Shown here: positions 43,685 through 56,740 of the stretch, in pieces
Numbering within the stretch: the stretch's first letter is position 1
Layout of the letters: the number at the start of each line of letters is the position of its first letter
Made by a program: the position numbers and the translations under genes
NCBI RefSeq assembly: GCF_964204645.1
Contig: NC_134031.1
Coordinates: 12,624,501-12,688,500 of the forward strand
Direction: 5' to 3'
From: Tubulanus polymorphus
Lineage: Eukaryota; Nemertea; Palaeonemertea; Tubulaniformes; Tubulanidae
DNA length: 64,000 nucleotides
Notes under the pieces: generated by a model
What the model was told of the DNA's origin: nothing
Seen by the model: only the letters and a program-made list of their open reading frames with translations
Databases searched by the model: none

Positions 43685-45493
43685 TTTTTAGCCCACTTGG
43701 GACTTTAGTCCCAGCGGGCTATTACGTTCACTTTTCGTCCGTCGTCCGGCCGTCCGTCCGTAGACGGAATCCTGTTATTTTGGGAAGTTTTGAAGACGCT
43801 TCAAGGTAATGTCTTGATATTTGGGTTACACATGTATCTAGTGTACGTACCCTAGACACATCTTCAGCCCAAAAACTGGCCCTGTCAGATTCAAGATGGC
43901 CGACTGGCAGCCATTGTTGTTCACCCAAATCTGCACTTTTTACACATTTTTGAACTTTTTGAGGGACATTTTGAAGACGCTTTGATCAATTACCTTGATC
44001 TTTCGGATATATGTGAGTTCCCCCAGGGCCGATCAGCATAACAAAAATTGGGTCGATCGGACTCAAGATGGCCGTCCTATAACCTTTTTAGTGCCCAAAA
44101 ATGTTAATTTTGGCCCAAATTCTGAGTCCTGTAGCTTCCTACTGGTTTATCATTTCTCATTGATATTTGTGATGGGTATTCTTTGGAAAGGGATGTTTTA
44201 TACCTGAGACAGGTATTTTTCATCAGCCAATTATGACGCAATTGGCGGCCATCTTGGTGTCAGCAGTACTCATTCGTAAGTGGGAAAAAGTTTTTCCACA
44301 TTATATTGATACCTAAGCGTATTTTGTTACCACAATCATCTAGAAAATTGTAGCTCATAACGTGTTCTATGATTGTGGTAAGTTTCAAGGTCATTGGATT
44401 TTGTATATGGCCACCAGGGGGCGTTGAATAATGCATATCTTAGCATTTCTTTATTATATTCGTACCTATGCATATTTTGTAACCACAATCAATTGGAAAG
44501 TTGTAGCTCATGACATCTTCTATGATTGTTGCGAGTTTTAAGGACATAAGTTTTTCTATATAGTCACCAGGGGGCGTTGAATAGTAGAATAACTTAGTAT
44601 TTCCTTATTATATTGGTACCTAGGCATATTTTGTTACCATGATCAATTGCAAAGTTGTAGTTCATGACATGTTCTATGATTGTGGTGAGTTTCGAGGTCA
44701 TTGGGTTTTGAATATGGTCACCAGGGGGTGTTAAATAGAAGAATAACTTAGTATTTCCATATTAAATAGAGGCATATTTTGTTATCACAATTACACAATC
44801 GTAGCTGCTGACATGTTCTATGATTGTGGTGAGTTTCAAGGTCATTGGTTTTTCTATATGGTCACCAGGGGGCGTTGAGTATTGAAATGGTTAGATTGTT
44901 GAGCATTTGGAACCACTTCCCAAGTGGGCATGGTGTCCCTGGACCCCTAGTTGTATATGGCCACCAGGGGGCATTGAATAATGCAATATCTTAGTATTTC
45001 TACATTATATTCGTATCAATGCATATTTTGTAACCACAATCAATTGCAAAGTTGTAGCTCATGACATCATCTATGATTGTGGCAAGTTTTAAAGCCATTA
45101 GTTATTCTATATGGTCACCAGGGGGCGTTGAATAGTAGAATAACTTAGTATTTCCTTATTATATTGGTACCTAGGCATATTTTGTTACCATGATCCATTA
45201 CAAAGTTATAGTTCGTGACATGTTCTATGATTGTGGTGAGTTTCAAGGGGATTGGGTTTTGAATATGGTCACCAGGGGGCGTTAAATAGTAGAATAACTT
45301 AGTATTTCCATATTAAAGTGGTAACGAGGCATATTTTGTTATCACAATTAATTACAAAATCGTAGCTGCTGATGTGTTTCAAGGTCATTGGATTCTGTAT
45401 ATGGTCACCAGGGGGCGTTGAATATTGAAATTGTAAGATTGTTTAGCATTTGGAACCACTTCTTAAGTGGGCATGGTGTCCCTGGACCCCTAG
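43685..45493 (+). mobile_element. Helentron-like non-autonomous element 1, with tandem CTCF-like cores
   Basis: 5' TTTTTAGCCCACTTGGGACT with hairpin (CCCACTTGGGACTTTAGTCCCAG...), GTCC microsatellite, unique part, then eight core units (mostly 154 bp) and a 3' end TTCCCAAGTGGGC...CCTGGACCCCTAG. GCCCACTTGGGA/TCCCAAGTGGGC form 12-bp subterminal inverted repeats, a 3' hairpin precedes CTAG, and a T-run precedes the element. These are Helentron/HINE features, like pearl elements of bivalves. Two 3' ends (44949 and 45493) show partial duplication. Confidence 0.8.
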
Positions 45494-46074
45494 TTTATAG
45501 TATTATTCCAGGTGCGTAGCGAGTGTGGCTAAGTTTTATTTTAGCTGATCTAACTTAGGTAGTGCTGTCTGCTTTTGATTTTATTTGTGGGTTTCATCTT
45601 GCGATGTATTATTCTAAGAGATCATTTTTGTAACGGTTGATTTCATTGAGTTCAGAACCACCGTCATGTAAACAAGAGTTTTAGGATAGCCAGTCAAGTT
45701 ATTTAAGAGATGTCGAACAGTTTGTTCATTGTGTTACAGAATTTTAAGGTAGATGGGAAAGGTGATTGGAAGAAATGATTTCTTTTGCATCCTGTCTTGT
45801 ATTATGCAACCAATTATGTAGTTTGATATATTAAGTATTTGGGGTTCCTGTCAGCTCTCTAGTCGCGGGTTTCTTAGCTGCCCGTTTACATGGCTTTTGT
45901 CATGTTGACTAGGGGTTGGCTGGGCAGTCCTTTTTTCTCTATGCATTTGGTTATGAAGATTTGGCCCCGCTTGTACGATGCATTGGCAGTTAATCTATAG
46001 CCTATTATATTCGTATATGATAGTCTCGAGGGATCGCCTGGTCAATCCCTAGTGATTCTGTTACTTAGCGAGAG
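45494..46074. other. Unassigned non-coding DNA
   Basis: No frame, repeat pair or RNA motif recognised between the Helentron-like element and the non-LTR relic. It may include the relic's 5' UTR. Confidence 0.4.
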
Positions 46075-49035
46075 AAAACAGCATGGACAGTAGAATTAGA
46101 GTTATCAGAGACTTTCCACGAGAAATCCGCTATAAGCGCAAAATGCTTTTTCGAGAAGCTTAACGAAATTAAGAGCAGTAATCCGCAGTCAAAGTGCTAG
46201 GCCTATGTCACATACGTTAAGTTAATCCACAAGGGCACTGTGTTCAAATCGATCAGAGGGAAAATAGTTTCTATATCTAGAGAAACCGTAAATCGCCAAC
46301 CGCTCAACCGAAAACAACCACCGTGCCGGCCAGATGCAACACAGCCGAATACAGATATGTATGGTCCGATACTACTAGCGTTGACTGCAGCCGGGCAATA
46401 AGAATTGCATTCGAGAAATCTAACCCCGGATATTCAAAACCGATCGATTCCTTACCGCGCGAGTTACAACTGTGATCATATCTCCGGAAGAACCGCTACA
46501 TGCTTATAAGCCCAATCCGACCGGGCCAAAATCCGACGACGTTAAGACAAATGTGAGCGTTTCGATTAGATTAGCAAACGCTGTTCTTAACGAAAGCCCT
46601 GATGGAACAATATGAACACGCAGAGCTAGATAGAAATCCAAACGGCTAGAAATATTGTGTTTAAATGTATGGTGGTCTCTAATCTAAAATCATCTGTAAA
46701 GAATTTATGTCTGAGTGTAAATATGCTGATATACTTATATTTACGGAAACTAAATTGACTGCTCTAGATGAAATATGGGTTTCCAAATTTTCTTGAATCA
46801 CTTGATTTTCAAGTTGTTGTTTTAATTACTCAAATATGGGTACCAGAAAATCTGGTGGAATACTCATAGCATTTAAAACTGGAAGTCATATATTTACATC
46901 CTGTTAAGAAAACTAGTGATATAATACAGTGGATCAAGATATCAAAGCATTTAAGTGGTTCTAACTAAGAGTTTTTACCCTTATCCCGCCCGAGTCTAGT
47001 AAATTCAGTGGCCCTCACTTTTTTTTTTTTTTTTTTAAAGAATTAAGTACCGATATAACCCAATTTTTAAATAACTCATATTTGTATTTGTTAAGATCTA
47101 AAAACGCACACCAGAGAAATGCAAGTCTTCGCTTTCTACGTTGAAAGGTTTGAAGCTGAGGACTTCTTTGACGAATCCAATGTAGATATTTCTAATTTGA
47201 AAGCAGATATTCTGCTTGAGCGTCTCAACAAAGATAACACGTTCATTATTGGGGTTATCGCCTGTCTGATTTCTGCAAAACTCACGGGTTACGTATTGCA
47301 AATGGCAGAATTGGTAAGTATAGAGGTGTCGGTGCTTATACATGTCTTAAAGGGAATAGCCAGCGCGTCATAGATTACTTCATTGTCTCGCCCCACATCC
47401 TAAAGTGTGCTGAGTTCGAAGTCAAAGAGTTTAATCTCATGTTTTCGGATGTGCACTGCCCAATTAAGTGTATTCTAAATACATTGGACCGTATCGAGTG
47501 TAATGTTTCCCCTCGTTTCAACAATTAAAGGAATAAAGAGAAGTTAAAGTGGAATCCCTTGAACCCGGCAATTTGAGAATCTTTTCCTCAGAAATCTTAG
47601 ATGATATAATATCAGATATATCACTGAATAAAATTGACTGTAACGTTGCGAATAAGCGGTTATGTGATCACTTGGTCTAAGCAGCTGAAGCGTCAATGGG
47701 TAGGTTTAAAATCAACAACAAGGGTCAAGAAGTACACAAAGCAAGGACTCGGTATTCTATAATGCAAATGTAAAACTGAATCAGAGAAATTTTAGAAGAG
47801 CGAAACGACGCTATCGATTTAGCAAAACTAATACTAATAGTATTAATGTTAAAGATGCCTCTAAAGAGTAGAGACATAAATGAAATAGAAACTGTTAAGA
47901 TTTTCGATACCTAAGGATAATATTTAACTACACTGGGTCGTTTAGTAAGTGTAAGGAAAGTATCTGTGAACATGCCAAGGAAAGTCTATGTTTGTACTTA
48001 AATGGTGAAAGAACTGTTACTGGATCTGGATGTAGCTCCTAAGTTATTTGGCTCTATGTTTGCACCAATTCTAACATTTTGGGCTGAGGTTTGGGTTTTC
48101 GAGGATGTACACTGTGTTGAAAGAGTCCATTCCCTTGCAAGTGTATACTCAAACTCAAGCGGTCAACTCCAAATGGTATGACTAGGTTGTTTCCCCCTTT
48201 GAAATAATAATCAAGGTCAGGTAATACATTCTGGGGCAATCTAGTCGCAAGACAAGAGACGGTGTTTTGGTAAACTGTATCAAGTTTTATCAAATAACAT
48301 TAACATTTTATTAAATAATGTGAATTCTAAATGGATGACTTTTGCCAAATCTATTCGCAAAAATTGCGGCTTTTGTGAATTCTGGTCCCATCAAAATTTC
48401 CCAAGTGTCAAATACCTTGGTCGAATAGTTAAGCAAGACTGCAAGTCCAATTTATAATTTATTCAAAAATGGCAAACCGTTCAAAACAACTCATTCAAAT
48501 GATAGATATATAGGAATATTAAACTAGATTTGGGCCAAGTATTTTCCTTTTTTATCTACACGAAATTTCATTCCCATCCGTAAATTTAGGTACTCAAACC
48601 TTAAGCTCCCAATCGAAATTGGTCGCTATGACAAAATAACCGGGAAGATTGAATTTGCACCTAATGTAATTGAAACAAACTGGGTGACGAGTATCATTTT
48701 ATTTTCCAGTGCGACTTTTATAACCAAATTAGACAACGTTATCTTCCTGGCTACTTCTTAAACAGACCAAGCTTATAAGCTTTGCAAACAATATTCAGTG
48801 TGACGAAGTATGTATACGGGTTATCAGTCTTTATTAGACCAACCGGTCTTTTGTGAAACCACTTATCAATATTAATGTGTTACATGTAAAGCTGGACGGG
48901 TTCGTGTACGTATTTTGTATGCTACCATCTTGTCACTGTGATTGTATTTTCACTACTCATATGTACTATCTGTGTTCATTATATTCATTTTATATGGAGC
49001 AATAAACTGAACTAAACTAAACTAAACTCAACTTA
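46075..49035 (+). pseudogene. Non-LTR retrotransposon relic (ORF1-like, APE endonuclease, RT C-terminus)
   Basis: Pieces in shifting plus frames. IRVIRDFPREIRYKRKMLFR (~46105) looks like an L1-type ORF1 C-terminus. LKSSVKNFMSECKYADILIF with TETKLTALDE and SGGILIAFKTG (~46690-46880), then GVGAYTCLKGNSQ, VIDYFIVSPHIL and SDVHCPIKC (~47300-47475), are the APE endonuclease. RRAKRRYRF (~47800) is the linker. ILTFWAEVWVFEDVHCVERV (~48070) is the RT C-terminal region. The RT catalytic core appears deleted. The 3' end has AATAAA and an ACTAA-type tandem tail (48995-49035). Confidence 0.75.
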
Positions 49036-49099
49036 GAAAGAAAAAAAAAACAACTGTTCGGCCAACAGCTGGATTCGTAGGGTTACTACCACCCTTAAT

Positions 49100-49235
49100 T
49101 GTCTTTCTCGACATTTGGAGGTTGGTTGGATTTGTTTTGAGAGTTGGGGTTGGGGATATAATGATAATTGGGGTTTGGGGTATGAGAGTTGGGATTGGGG
49201 GGTTGTTTGGGGATTAGGGGAGTTAAGGCTATTAG
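49100..49235 (+). other. G-run tract with G-quadruplex potential
   Basis: Repeated GGGG runs separated by 1-12 bases (GGGGTTGGGG, GGGGTTTGGGG, GGGGGGTT, GGGGATTAGGGG) on the plus strand. No coding signal. Confidence 0.55.
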
Positions 49236-49254
49236 GTGTGATAAGAATGGCAGC

Positions 49255-49575
49255 CCTGGCTTGTACCCATATCTATATATCTGCAGCATGCCTGCACAAC
49301 GGATGGTGTGAATATTATACTATTCTCACCACGCGGCGCTGCCAGTAGCCTATGCGGAAGTGATTCAGTGTGGCTTTGGTTTGATGGAGGTAAGGTCGTG
49401 TAACGACAACCTTCGGTGGTGAAGTAAAAAAAAAAAATAAATAAAATAAATCAACAGAAAAAAAAAACCCTCCGATTAGTGCGTGCTTGGTGCAGAGCCC
49501 GGCTTGTACCCATATCTATATATCTGCAGCATGCCTGCACAACGGATGGTGAGAATATTATACTGAGACAACTAT
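49255..49575 (+). repeat. 77-bp direct repeat pair
   Basis: GGCTTGTACCCATATCTATA...GCATGCCTGCACAACGGATGG at 49257-49331 recurs at 49499-49573, almost unchanged, with A-rich DNA between. Confidence 0.75.
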
Positions 49576-51000
49576 AGAGAATTACATGTACAACTTCTTT
49601 TCCTTTAGTAGCAAAACAAAAATCAATACATAATTTCAAACAGTTTTCATAGATTTTGAGATAAACTATAAAAGTAATAAAATTGAAATTTACTGTCGCC
49701 ATTTTTCATATTGATAACTCGCCGATCATATAATATTTATATATAACCAAGTCGTTTGAAAAGCATTACTTCGATTGATAACAACGATTTTGAACTATCT
49801 TGAAGACATTATTAACAAATAAACAAAGCAATATCTGTATGATTAATGCCTGAATAATATGCACACATCATCTAAGTGTTTTTTAAGAATTTTAGAAAAA
49901 TCCACACTTTTACTTTCTATTTCTAATAAGTATCACATAATACAAAAATATATCCTTTCATACTACATAGATAATGGCAAGATCTGTATTAAAGCAGGGG
50001 ACACACATATGAATTGTTATGTATACAGGTTTTAACTGCCGTTTAATTCTTTGCCAAAACTACAGAATTATTATATTTTAGCGTGTTTAAGCCAAAGTTT
50101 GATGCATCCCCAATTCCCTCATTAACAACTCAATCATTGTTGGAGTCTTTTATGAGAAGGGATCATCCGTACAGCTTCTAAAAATGTCACCAGTAAATAA
50201 GTCCTGACTGGATATAATCGAGTGAAGCTTCGGGAAGTGATAGGCCTATAGGCTATCACACTCTTCGACGTTTTACTGTTGTAGAACATGCCCCAACATC
50301 CTTTACTCATGAAATTTCTTGATTGCTGTGACAAGCCTAAAAAAGAATAAACTGGTATAATAATTGTATTTATAAATTGTATCAACTTCATAGAGATCAT
50401 AGTAATGAGTCAGTTAAGGTCTAGCTAAAGTCTATTCTTTTTGTCTGGGATCGCAATTTTTGGGGATATTTCTCATTTTCAGTCCAACAGCATAGGCAGC
50501 AGCCTAGTACTATCTCAAAATGCCCTAAAACCTGATGATGTATCCATGATATCAGCTATTAAACCTGAGTCAATCAATTTGTAATCATTACAACATAATA
50601 GTACTAATAACCTAATCATTTTAAGTGTTATTTTAGCAATAAAATGCATTGAATTTGATGTTGCTTCAAATAGGCCTTAAAATTGAAGCAACTCGGCTGC
50701 AAATATCAAATACCATGTAAATACAATAACACTTACCGAATGTAACACTTGTAATTACACTTGTTACAACTAGAAGACTGATGAATAGCAATTTTGTTAA
50801 CAAAGAATACGAACAAAAGAGCGAACAGAATGGAACCAAAATGGCGGCGCAAGATCTGCGCACATCTCCGACCTCGTTAAAAACAAAACTTTCAATTTTT
50901 TATTCAGTTTAACAACCTTTTTGGTTTACCTTTGTCAGCAGTATGAGGTTGGCATTGAGCCAATTCATGTAAAATCGCGGTACGTTTTTTTATGTGAGCA
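49576..51000. other. AT-rich intergenic or intronic DNA, no gene supported
   Basis: Only short frames. ACCAAAATGGCGGCGCAAGA at about 50830-50850 looks like a start-site context, but the plus frame stops after about 18 codons. Nothing else was seen. Confidence 0.4.
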
Positions 51001-51001
51001 T

Positions 51002-52265
51002 TTTTTAGCCCACTTGGGACTTTAGTCCCAGCGGGCTACTGCGTTCACTTTTCGTCTGTGGTCCGTCCGTTCGTAGACGGAATCCAGTTATTTTGGGAAG
51101 TTTTGAAGACGCTTCAAGGTAATGTCTTGATATTTGGTTTATACATGTATCTACCCTAGACACATCTTCAGCCCAAAAACTGGCCCTATCAGAATCAAGA
51201 TGGCCGCCTGGCAGCCATTGTTGTTTGCCAAAATCAGCACTTTTTACACATTTTCGAAGTTTACGATGGAGATTTTGAAGACGATATGATCAATTACCTC
51301 GATCTTTCGAATATATTTGAATCTACCAAGGGCCCATCAGCATAAGAAAAACTGGGTCCATCTGACTCAAGATGGCCGTCCTATGACCTTTTTAGTGCCC
51401 AAAAATGTCAATTTTGGCCAGAATTCTAGGTCCTGTAGCTTCCTACTGGTTTGCCATTTCTCATTGCAATTTGTGATGGGTATTCTTTGTAAAGGGATGT
51501 TTTATACCTGAGATAGGTATTTTTGATCCGCCAATTATGACGCAATTGGCGGCCATCTTGGTGTTATTAGTACTCATTCGTAGGTGGGAAAAAGTTTTTC
51601 GACATTATATTGTTACCTAAGCATATTTTGTTACAACAATGAATTAGAAAGTTGTAGCGTATAACGTGTTCTATGATTGGGGTGAGTTTCAAGTTCATTG
51701 TTTTTTTCTATATGGCCACCAGGGGGCGTTGAATAATACAATATCTTAGTATTTCTATATTATATTTGTACCAATACATATTTTGTTACCACAATCAATT
51801 GCAAAGTTGTAGCTCATGACATCATCTATGATTGTGGTGAGTTTTAAGGAAATTAGTTATTCTATATGGTCACCAGGGGGCGTTGAATAGTAGAATAACC
51901 TGGTATTTCCTTATTATATTGGTACCTAGGCATATTTTGTTACCATGATTAATTGCAAAGTTGTAGTTCATGACATGTTCTATGAATATGGTGAGTTACA
52001 AGGTTATTGGGTTTTGAATATGGTCACCAGGGGGCGTTGAATAGTAGATTAACTTAGTATTTCCATATTAAATTAGTAACGAGGCATTTTTTGTTACCAC
52101 AATCAATTACAAAATCGTAGCTGCTGACATGTTTTATGATTGTATTGAGTTTCAAGGTCATTGGTTTTGTATATGGTCACCAGAGGGCGTTGAATATTGA
52201 AATTGTTAGATTGTTGAGCATTTGAAACCACTTCCCAAGTGGGCATGGTGTCACTGGACCCCTAG
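51002..52265 (+). mobile_element. Helentron-like element 2 with four CTCF-like cores
   Basis: Same family as 43685-45493: TTTTTAGCCCACTTGGGACT start, GTCC words, four core units (motifs at 51716, 51870, 52024 and 52177, spacing 153-154) and CACTGGACCCCTAG end. This is the cleanest full-length copy. The frame over 51317-51511 is repeat sequence, not a gene. Confidence 0.85.
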
Positions 52266-53739
52266 TTTCATTGGTTCTCAGGTTAAACGACGTATAATCG
52301 ATGCGCTTGAAGACATGGTCAACTGAGTTAAAATTCTACAAAAAACTGTTTTTGGCCGGAAAATTCTTGGCTCTCGCGTATAAAATTGCAATGACCTCGA
52401 TTGGGGGGTGTTGTCTCTACGAGCGAATGTGATTGGCTGTTTTTGGGATATACGGGGAATTCCGGCGCTACTAAAATAATTATGGGGGAAGCCATTTATG
52501 GCGAACGTTTCATTGGACTAGGTGCGAATTTTAAATGCTCATTGCTGGTGAGAATATAATTATTTCACATATCGCCATAGGTATTGTTTCGTTTTAAAAC
52601 CCGGTGATTGTGTAGATCGAAATTGAAGTGAAGCGAACTTTCACTACGCAAGGCCTCCACGTGCGCGGGACGGGAGTGCTAAACATTAGACTGTTGTTGC
52701 GCACACAAACACACGCTCATACAGACTACTATATGGAGATGCTCTAACGCTGCTTGGCGCGTGCACGTTTGGTATGATTACAGGCTGAATCGTCGTAGCA
52801 GAGAGCGCTGTTTTCTGTTTGATAGAATTTGTAATAAATTGTAATTTCTTGTCAATACTACGCAGCAAACTAAAGGTGGGCCTGTATAGGTCGAGGTCTG
52901 AATATTGTAGTGGTAAATTCCAGGGTTTAAAACGATCTAATACTAAACCTGGTGTTTAAGCTTCCGCGACCATACATTGGAAGAGGTTTCGAGACTCAAT
53001 ATTCAGCCACCCTCTGATATGTGACATCATATGAATTTTATTTGAATATTTTTTCATGTTGTGAAAAATATTTTTTTGAAAATATAAAATAGTTTCCAAT
53101 GCCGCGCCTGCCTGAACCCTAAGAAATTTTGGACGTAGACCATGAAAAGATGTTTATCTTTGGTCTTATTTGACTACAAAATAATTCTTTAAGAAAGATA
53201 AAAAACAATATATACTTCTAGAACTTTGAAGTCACGAATTAAAAAGATTTTTTCAAGCAATGCCCATACTCCAAACAACCTCTAGCTTTCAAGGTAAACC
53301 ACACTTTGCCCATGGGCAATTTATTTAATAACATATAATCAAACGTATATGTGTATCATTGATTAATAACTGAGGTATTGATATCGTCCTTATTTAAATA
53401 ATTCTGAAATGGGGCAAAAGAGGGCACCACCATCTTGGTCGGCATATGGTTAACGGGCAACCGTATCAAGAATTAATAATTTTGAAAAAAAACTACGCTA
53501 TGCACATACCTTCACAATATTTACTGTCATATATTGGGCCTATGCTTAAATTAGAGCGAATGCATCAGAAATAAGTATTTGCCCCGCCGGGGTCGGCATG
53601 GAAACGTCGGCCCGACGGCAAAGCCGACTCCTTGCCGACCCACATCCAAATGCCGACTTCGTCTGACTAGGGCCGACTAGAAATGTTAACTGGGATGTCG
53701 CCCCAATAATTGAAAACCCCATTATGCTAAAACGTCATA
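52266..53739. other. Intergenic or intronic DNA with GCCGAC-rich segment
   Basis: No gene recognised. 53580-53700 is rich in GCCGAC/GTCGGC words and ends GACTAGAAATGTTAACTGGG. A related segment with TCAACACTTTTAGTTGACCC occurs at 41336-41460, suggesting the ends of a MITE family. Confidence 0.4.
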
Positions 53740-54030
53740 CAGGGATGAGAATTCCCCACGGATCCACGGTTTTCCGTAGATTTCGGTATTGAAAAATATC
53801 AATTTTCCAAATAGTCCAAAATTGATGTAAAAGTATGGGGGGGGGGTTATGACCTCATTCAATTGGTCTGGCGCGATCGGTAACCAGGTGAACCGTAAAA
53901 GCGTTCAGTGCCTGTTTTACTTATCGTCGCGTAAAAGTATCGCATTTCAATGCATATTGATCGCAACACTGATTTTGTATCTACTATGATGAGTGTGTAT
54001 GTATTTTATCAATCGGTTGCAGACACGCGC
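53740..54030 (+). repeat. CAGGGATGAGAATTC repeat, copy 1
   Basis: CAGGGATGAGAATTCC, TATTGAAAAATATCAAT, CTGGCGCGATCGGTAACCAG, GTTCAGTGCCTGTTTTACTT and ATGATGAGTGTGTATGTATT occur in the same order at 61100-61325. A fragment lies at 7953-8030. A poly-G run is at ~53829. Confidence 0.75.
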
Positions 54031-55960
54031 GTGCGGCAGCAGTAGTAATGTATATAGGCCTAGTTACTGTTGCCACGCGTGTGTGGCGAACGCCTTCAGA
54101 TATTATACACTACTGGGTGATGATTTTAATTGAGCATTGATCGGCGTGTTTTAACTGCAATAATTCAGGACTCGACCCGTAATGCATGAGATGCTGAATG
54201 TCATCGAATGAGGATGTACCACATTGGAACTAGCCATTACCTTCCAAAATATAATAGTCGTTCATGGGTTCAAGATCGCTCTAAGTGCTCGGAAAACGCT
54301 TTTAATTTCTAAAAGCCTTCGGCGCTTGCGATTGCTGAGCCGTCACCTGGTTCACCTGTGCAACTCAACAAAAAAGAAACCCGCGGATTTTATAGGTCGG
54401 CGTTCTCATCTCTGGTCATAATAAACGTTATTCTGCGTTTACATAGGGGGGGATATCAAGTTGTTGAAGATGTCAGTGGTGCAACAGTATTTCATTCGGA
54501 GGCATTGGTAAAGCACTTGGGATTTCTGTGAAGGCCACATCTGGACCTTGAACCTGATCTCACAGTATCAAAGTTGCGGAATTCAGCAAACTTTTTTCAT
54601 ATTAGCCTACTTTAGAGGGACTTCTGGTTACATTTCACTGATTCTGTAGGTGTTTTATTCATGAAAAATGGACCAAAACAAAGGATTTGACCAAAATAAT
54701 TCTGCTCAAGTGCCGAGAGTTGGAAACCGAGAAAATCGAGAGAGTATTGATTGTACAATTGTACGATTGCCTACCACTAGTGTATCAAGGGGTACTCTGG
54801 TTTGCCCTTCTATTTTTCTGGTTCGTGATTTTGACAGGCTCTTGTACTAGCATGAATATTTATTCCAGGCAAGTAAGCTTAATCTGAAAGTAGTATAAAA
54901 AATGGTCAATTGGAATCTAAACGAAAATAGTTAACTTCTAGGGCATAGGTTTCATGCCCCAAATATGTTTTAAGATTGCACCGTTTTGTGCTATGATATA
55001 GTTGCCCTTCCAGTTCAGCAGGACTCAGAAACCACCCCGGGGTGGTGAAACATCTGGATCCGTCCCTAGACCAAAGATAACCTTTGAGGCTTTAGGCCTT
55101 CTACAGAAAAATTATTCAAATATGAGCTCTCATAGCCACCAGAACGCATCTCAGACATTTTATTGTTCAAAATTTTCTTGGGGGAGGGCCCCTAGACATC
55201 GCGCGTTAGGCGCTCATTTGGATATACGCGCCTTCGGCGCTCCGGATTGTCACACCGGTGAATTTAAGGTGGCTACGCCCCTGCGTGTACGTACGGTCTA
55301 CTATATATTGGATGGAAAACCTGCTTATCCTGAACCCGGATATTTTGGCGTTTTCTTACTCGATCAAAATGTTTTAAAACTAACACAGAAAAGACTTGTT
55401 GATGAATGTAACCAATTAGAAATTCGGAGATCAATTTTTCTTTTTTTTAGTTTATCTGCCGTAAAAGCTGAGCGGATAACAGGATAAAGAAACATAATAT
55501 AGAAACCCCCCACATGCTCCGCTTTAATAGATGTTAAGACATCTTGCGGCCGAGGAGTATTCAAAACATTAAATTTTCCCGTACAACATTTGCTTTAGTC
55601 ATTGCCCTTATTCTTAGTTGTTAGAGGTATCAAAGTTATAGATACATACATACATAACATATAGACAAAAAAAATTAATGATTTGCATTTTATGAACTTT
55701 TTAATGTAATTTTTGGATCCAACCTGGGATCTTTTATTCTTTTTTTTTAGCTTTTTTTGTATACAAGGGTATAGATACAAGATTTTCTTAATACATAGTA
55801 TATTACAATCAAAAAGCAATAAAGTAGAAAATGGACAAATACATACATCATTTACAACAGCTTAATACATATTATACAAGATTATTTTACATAAAAATCA
55901 AGTAAACATCATTCCAATATTTACATTTTTACTGATTTCCTTTTATCCTGCACAAATTAT
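54031..55960. other. Mixed repeat remnants, no gene supported
   Basis: The longest frame (55002-55487) crosses a repeat (TCAAAATTTTCTTGGGGGAG, then short GC-rich words) also present at about 63125-63195, so it is not taken as a gene. 55595-55960 is AT-rich. Confidence 0.45.
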
Positions 55961-55965
55961 TTTAA

Positions 55966-56432
55966 CCCATTAGCACTCATGAATTGCATTATGTTGTGTC
56001 AATTACTCCACTGAAAATTCGAGGTAAAATCTAAGTTCATTACGATACTAAATAGCTCATTTGCTGTTTATTTCATGATGCATTACAAGTTAGTTTTATT
56101 TTGTAGTAAATAGTCAAGGCTTTCATATGATATGACTTGATGAGGTGGGCCACCAAAATTGTGTCTTTTTGGCCCCCTGAAATTCATCCAAACTTACATG
56201 GATTTGAAGTGAGCGCTCAGATGTGTCATGTTCAAACTCGAAATACTCGAGAAATTGAAATAGGAGGATGTAGATTTCTGTTTGGTATTTCGAGGACTTA
56301 GGTGTGTAGTTTATCATAAGCTATTGGGTTCGAATCCCACTCTAACCGTTTTTGTGCAGCATACGAAAAAAGTGCCGGGCGGCTTGAGGAGTAATAGGTA
56401 GAGTGGATACGGGCGGCTTGAGTGCTAATGGG
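55966..56432. mobile_element. piggyBac-like MITE with TTAA target duplication
   Basis: CCCATTAGCACTCATGA at the left and ...CTTGAGTGCTAATGGG at the right, flanked on both sides by TTAA (55962-55965 and 56433-56436). TTAA duplication and CCC/GGG ends are piggyBac features. 467 bp, no transposase frame. Confidence 0.8.
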
Positions 56433-56740
56433 TTAAAGTCTATCTATACTGTTTAGAGATTCGTCGTTTATTTTGTATTCAACCCCCCTGATTTTGATCA
56501 ATTTTTCCACATTTCAATATTTTTAAAATGAGTAACCTCCTGATTATATATAATCTATTTTTTATAAAGTTTCTCGAGTAATTTTTTAGATCAATCGCAT
56601 TTTCGCCTGTACATAAATTTCGGTGGTTTTTATATTAGGTCCACTTCAGAACAGTTGAAATGTAATTACATATATCTCGATTTATTTGATCTTTCACACT
56701 GTCTTTTGTTGGGATACCGAGATCGATTAATCTATTTGTG

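Noticed and set aside
43995-44207. Related ~65-70-residue frames at 43995-44207, 51317-51511 and 57223-57432
   Set aside because: All lie in the unique part of Helentron-like copies with non-codon changes between copies. Repeat sequence, not genes.
50666-50863. Minus-strand frame with a signal-peptide-like hydrophobic start and a possible GTAAGT donor
   Set aside because: It begins at GTG, has no ATG in frame upstream and no homology recognised. Too weak for a gene call.
55002-55487. 161-residue plus-strand frame
   Set aside because: It runs through a dispersed repeat and low-complexity sequence, with no domain seen.
56318-56350. tRNA-like B-box GGGTTCGAATCCC (similar words at 22545, 27545 and 58690)
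   Set aside because: No matching acceptor, D or anticodon arms could be found. The first lies inside the piggyBac-like MITE.
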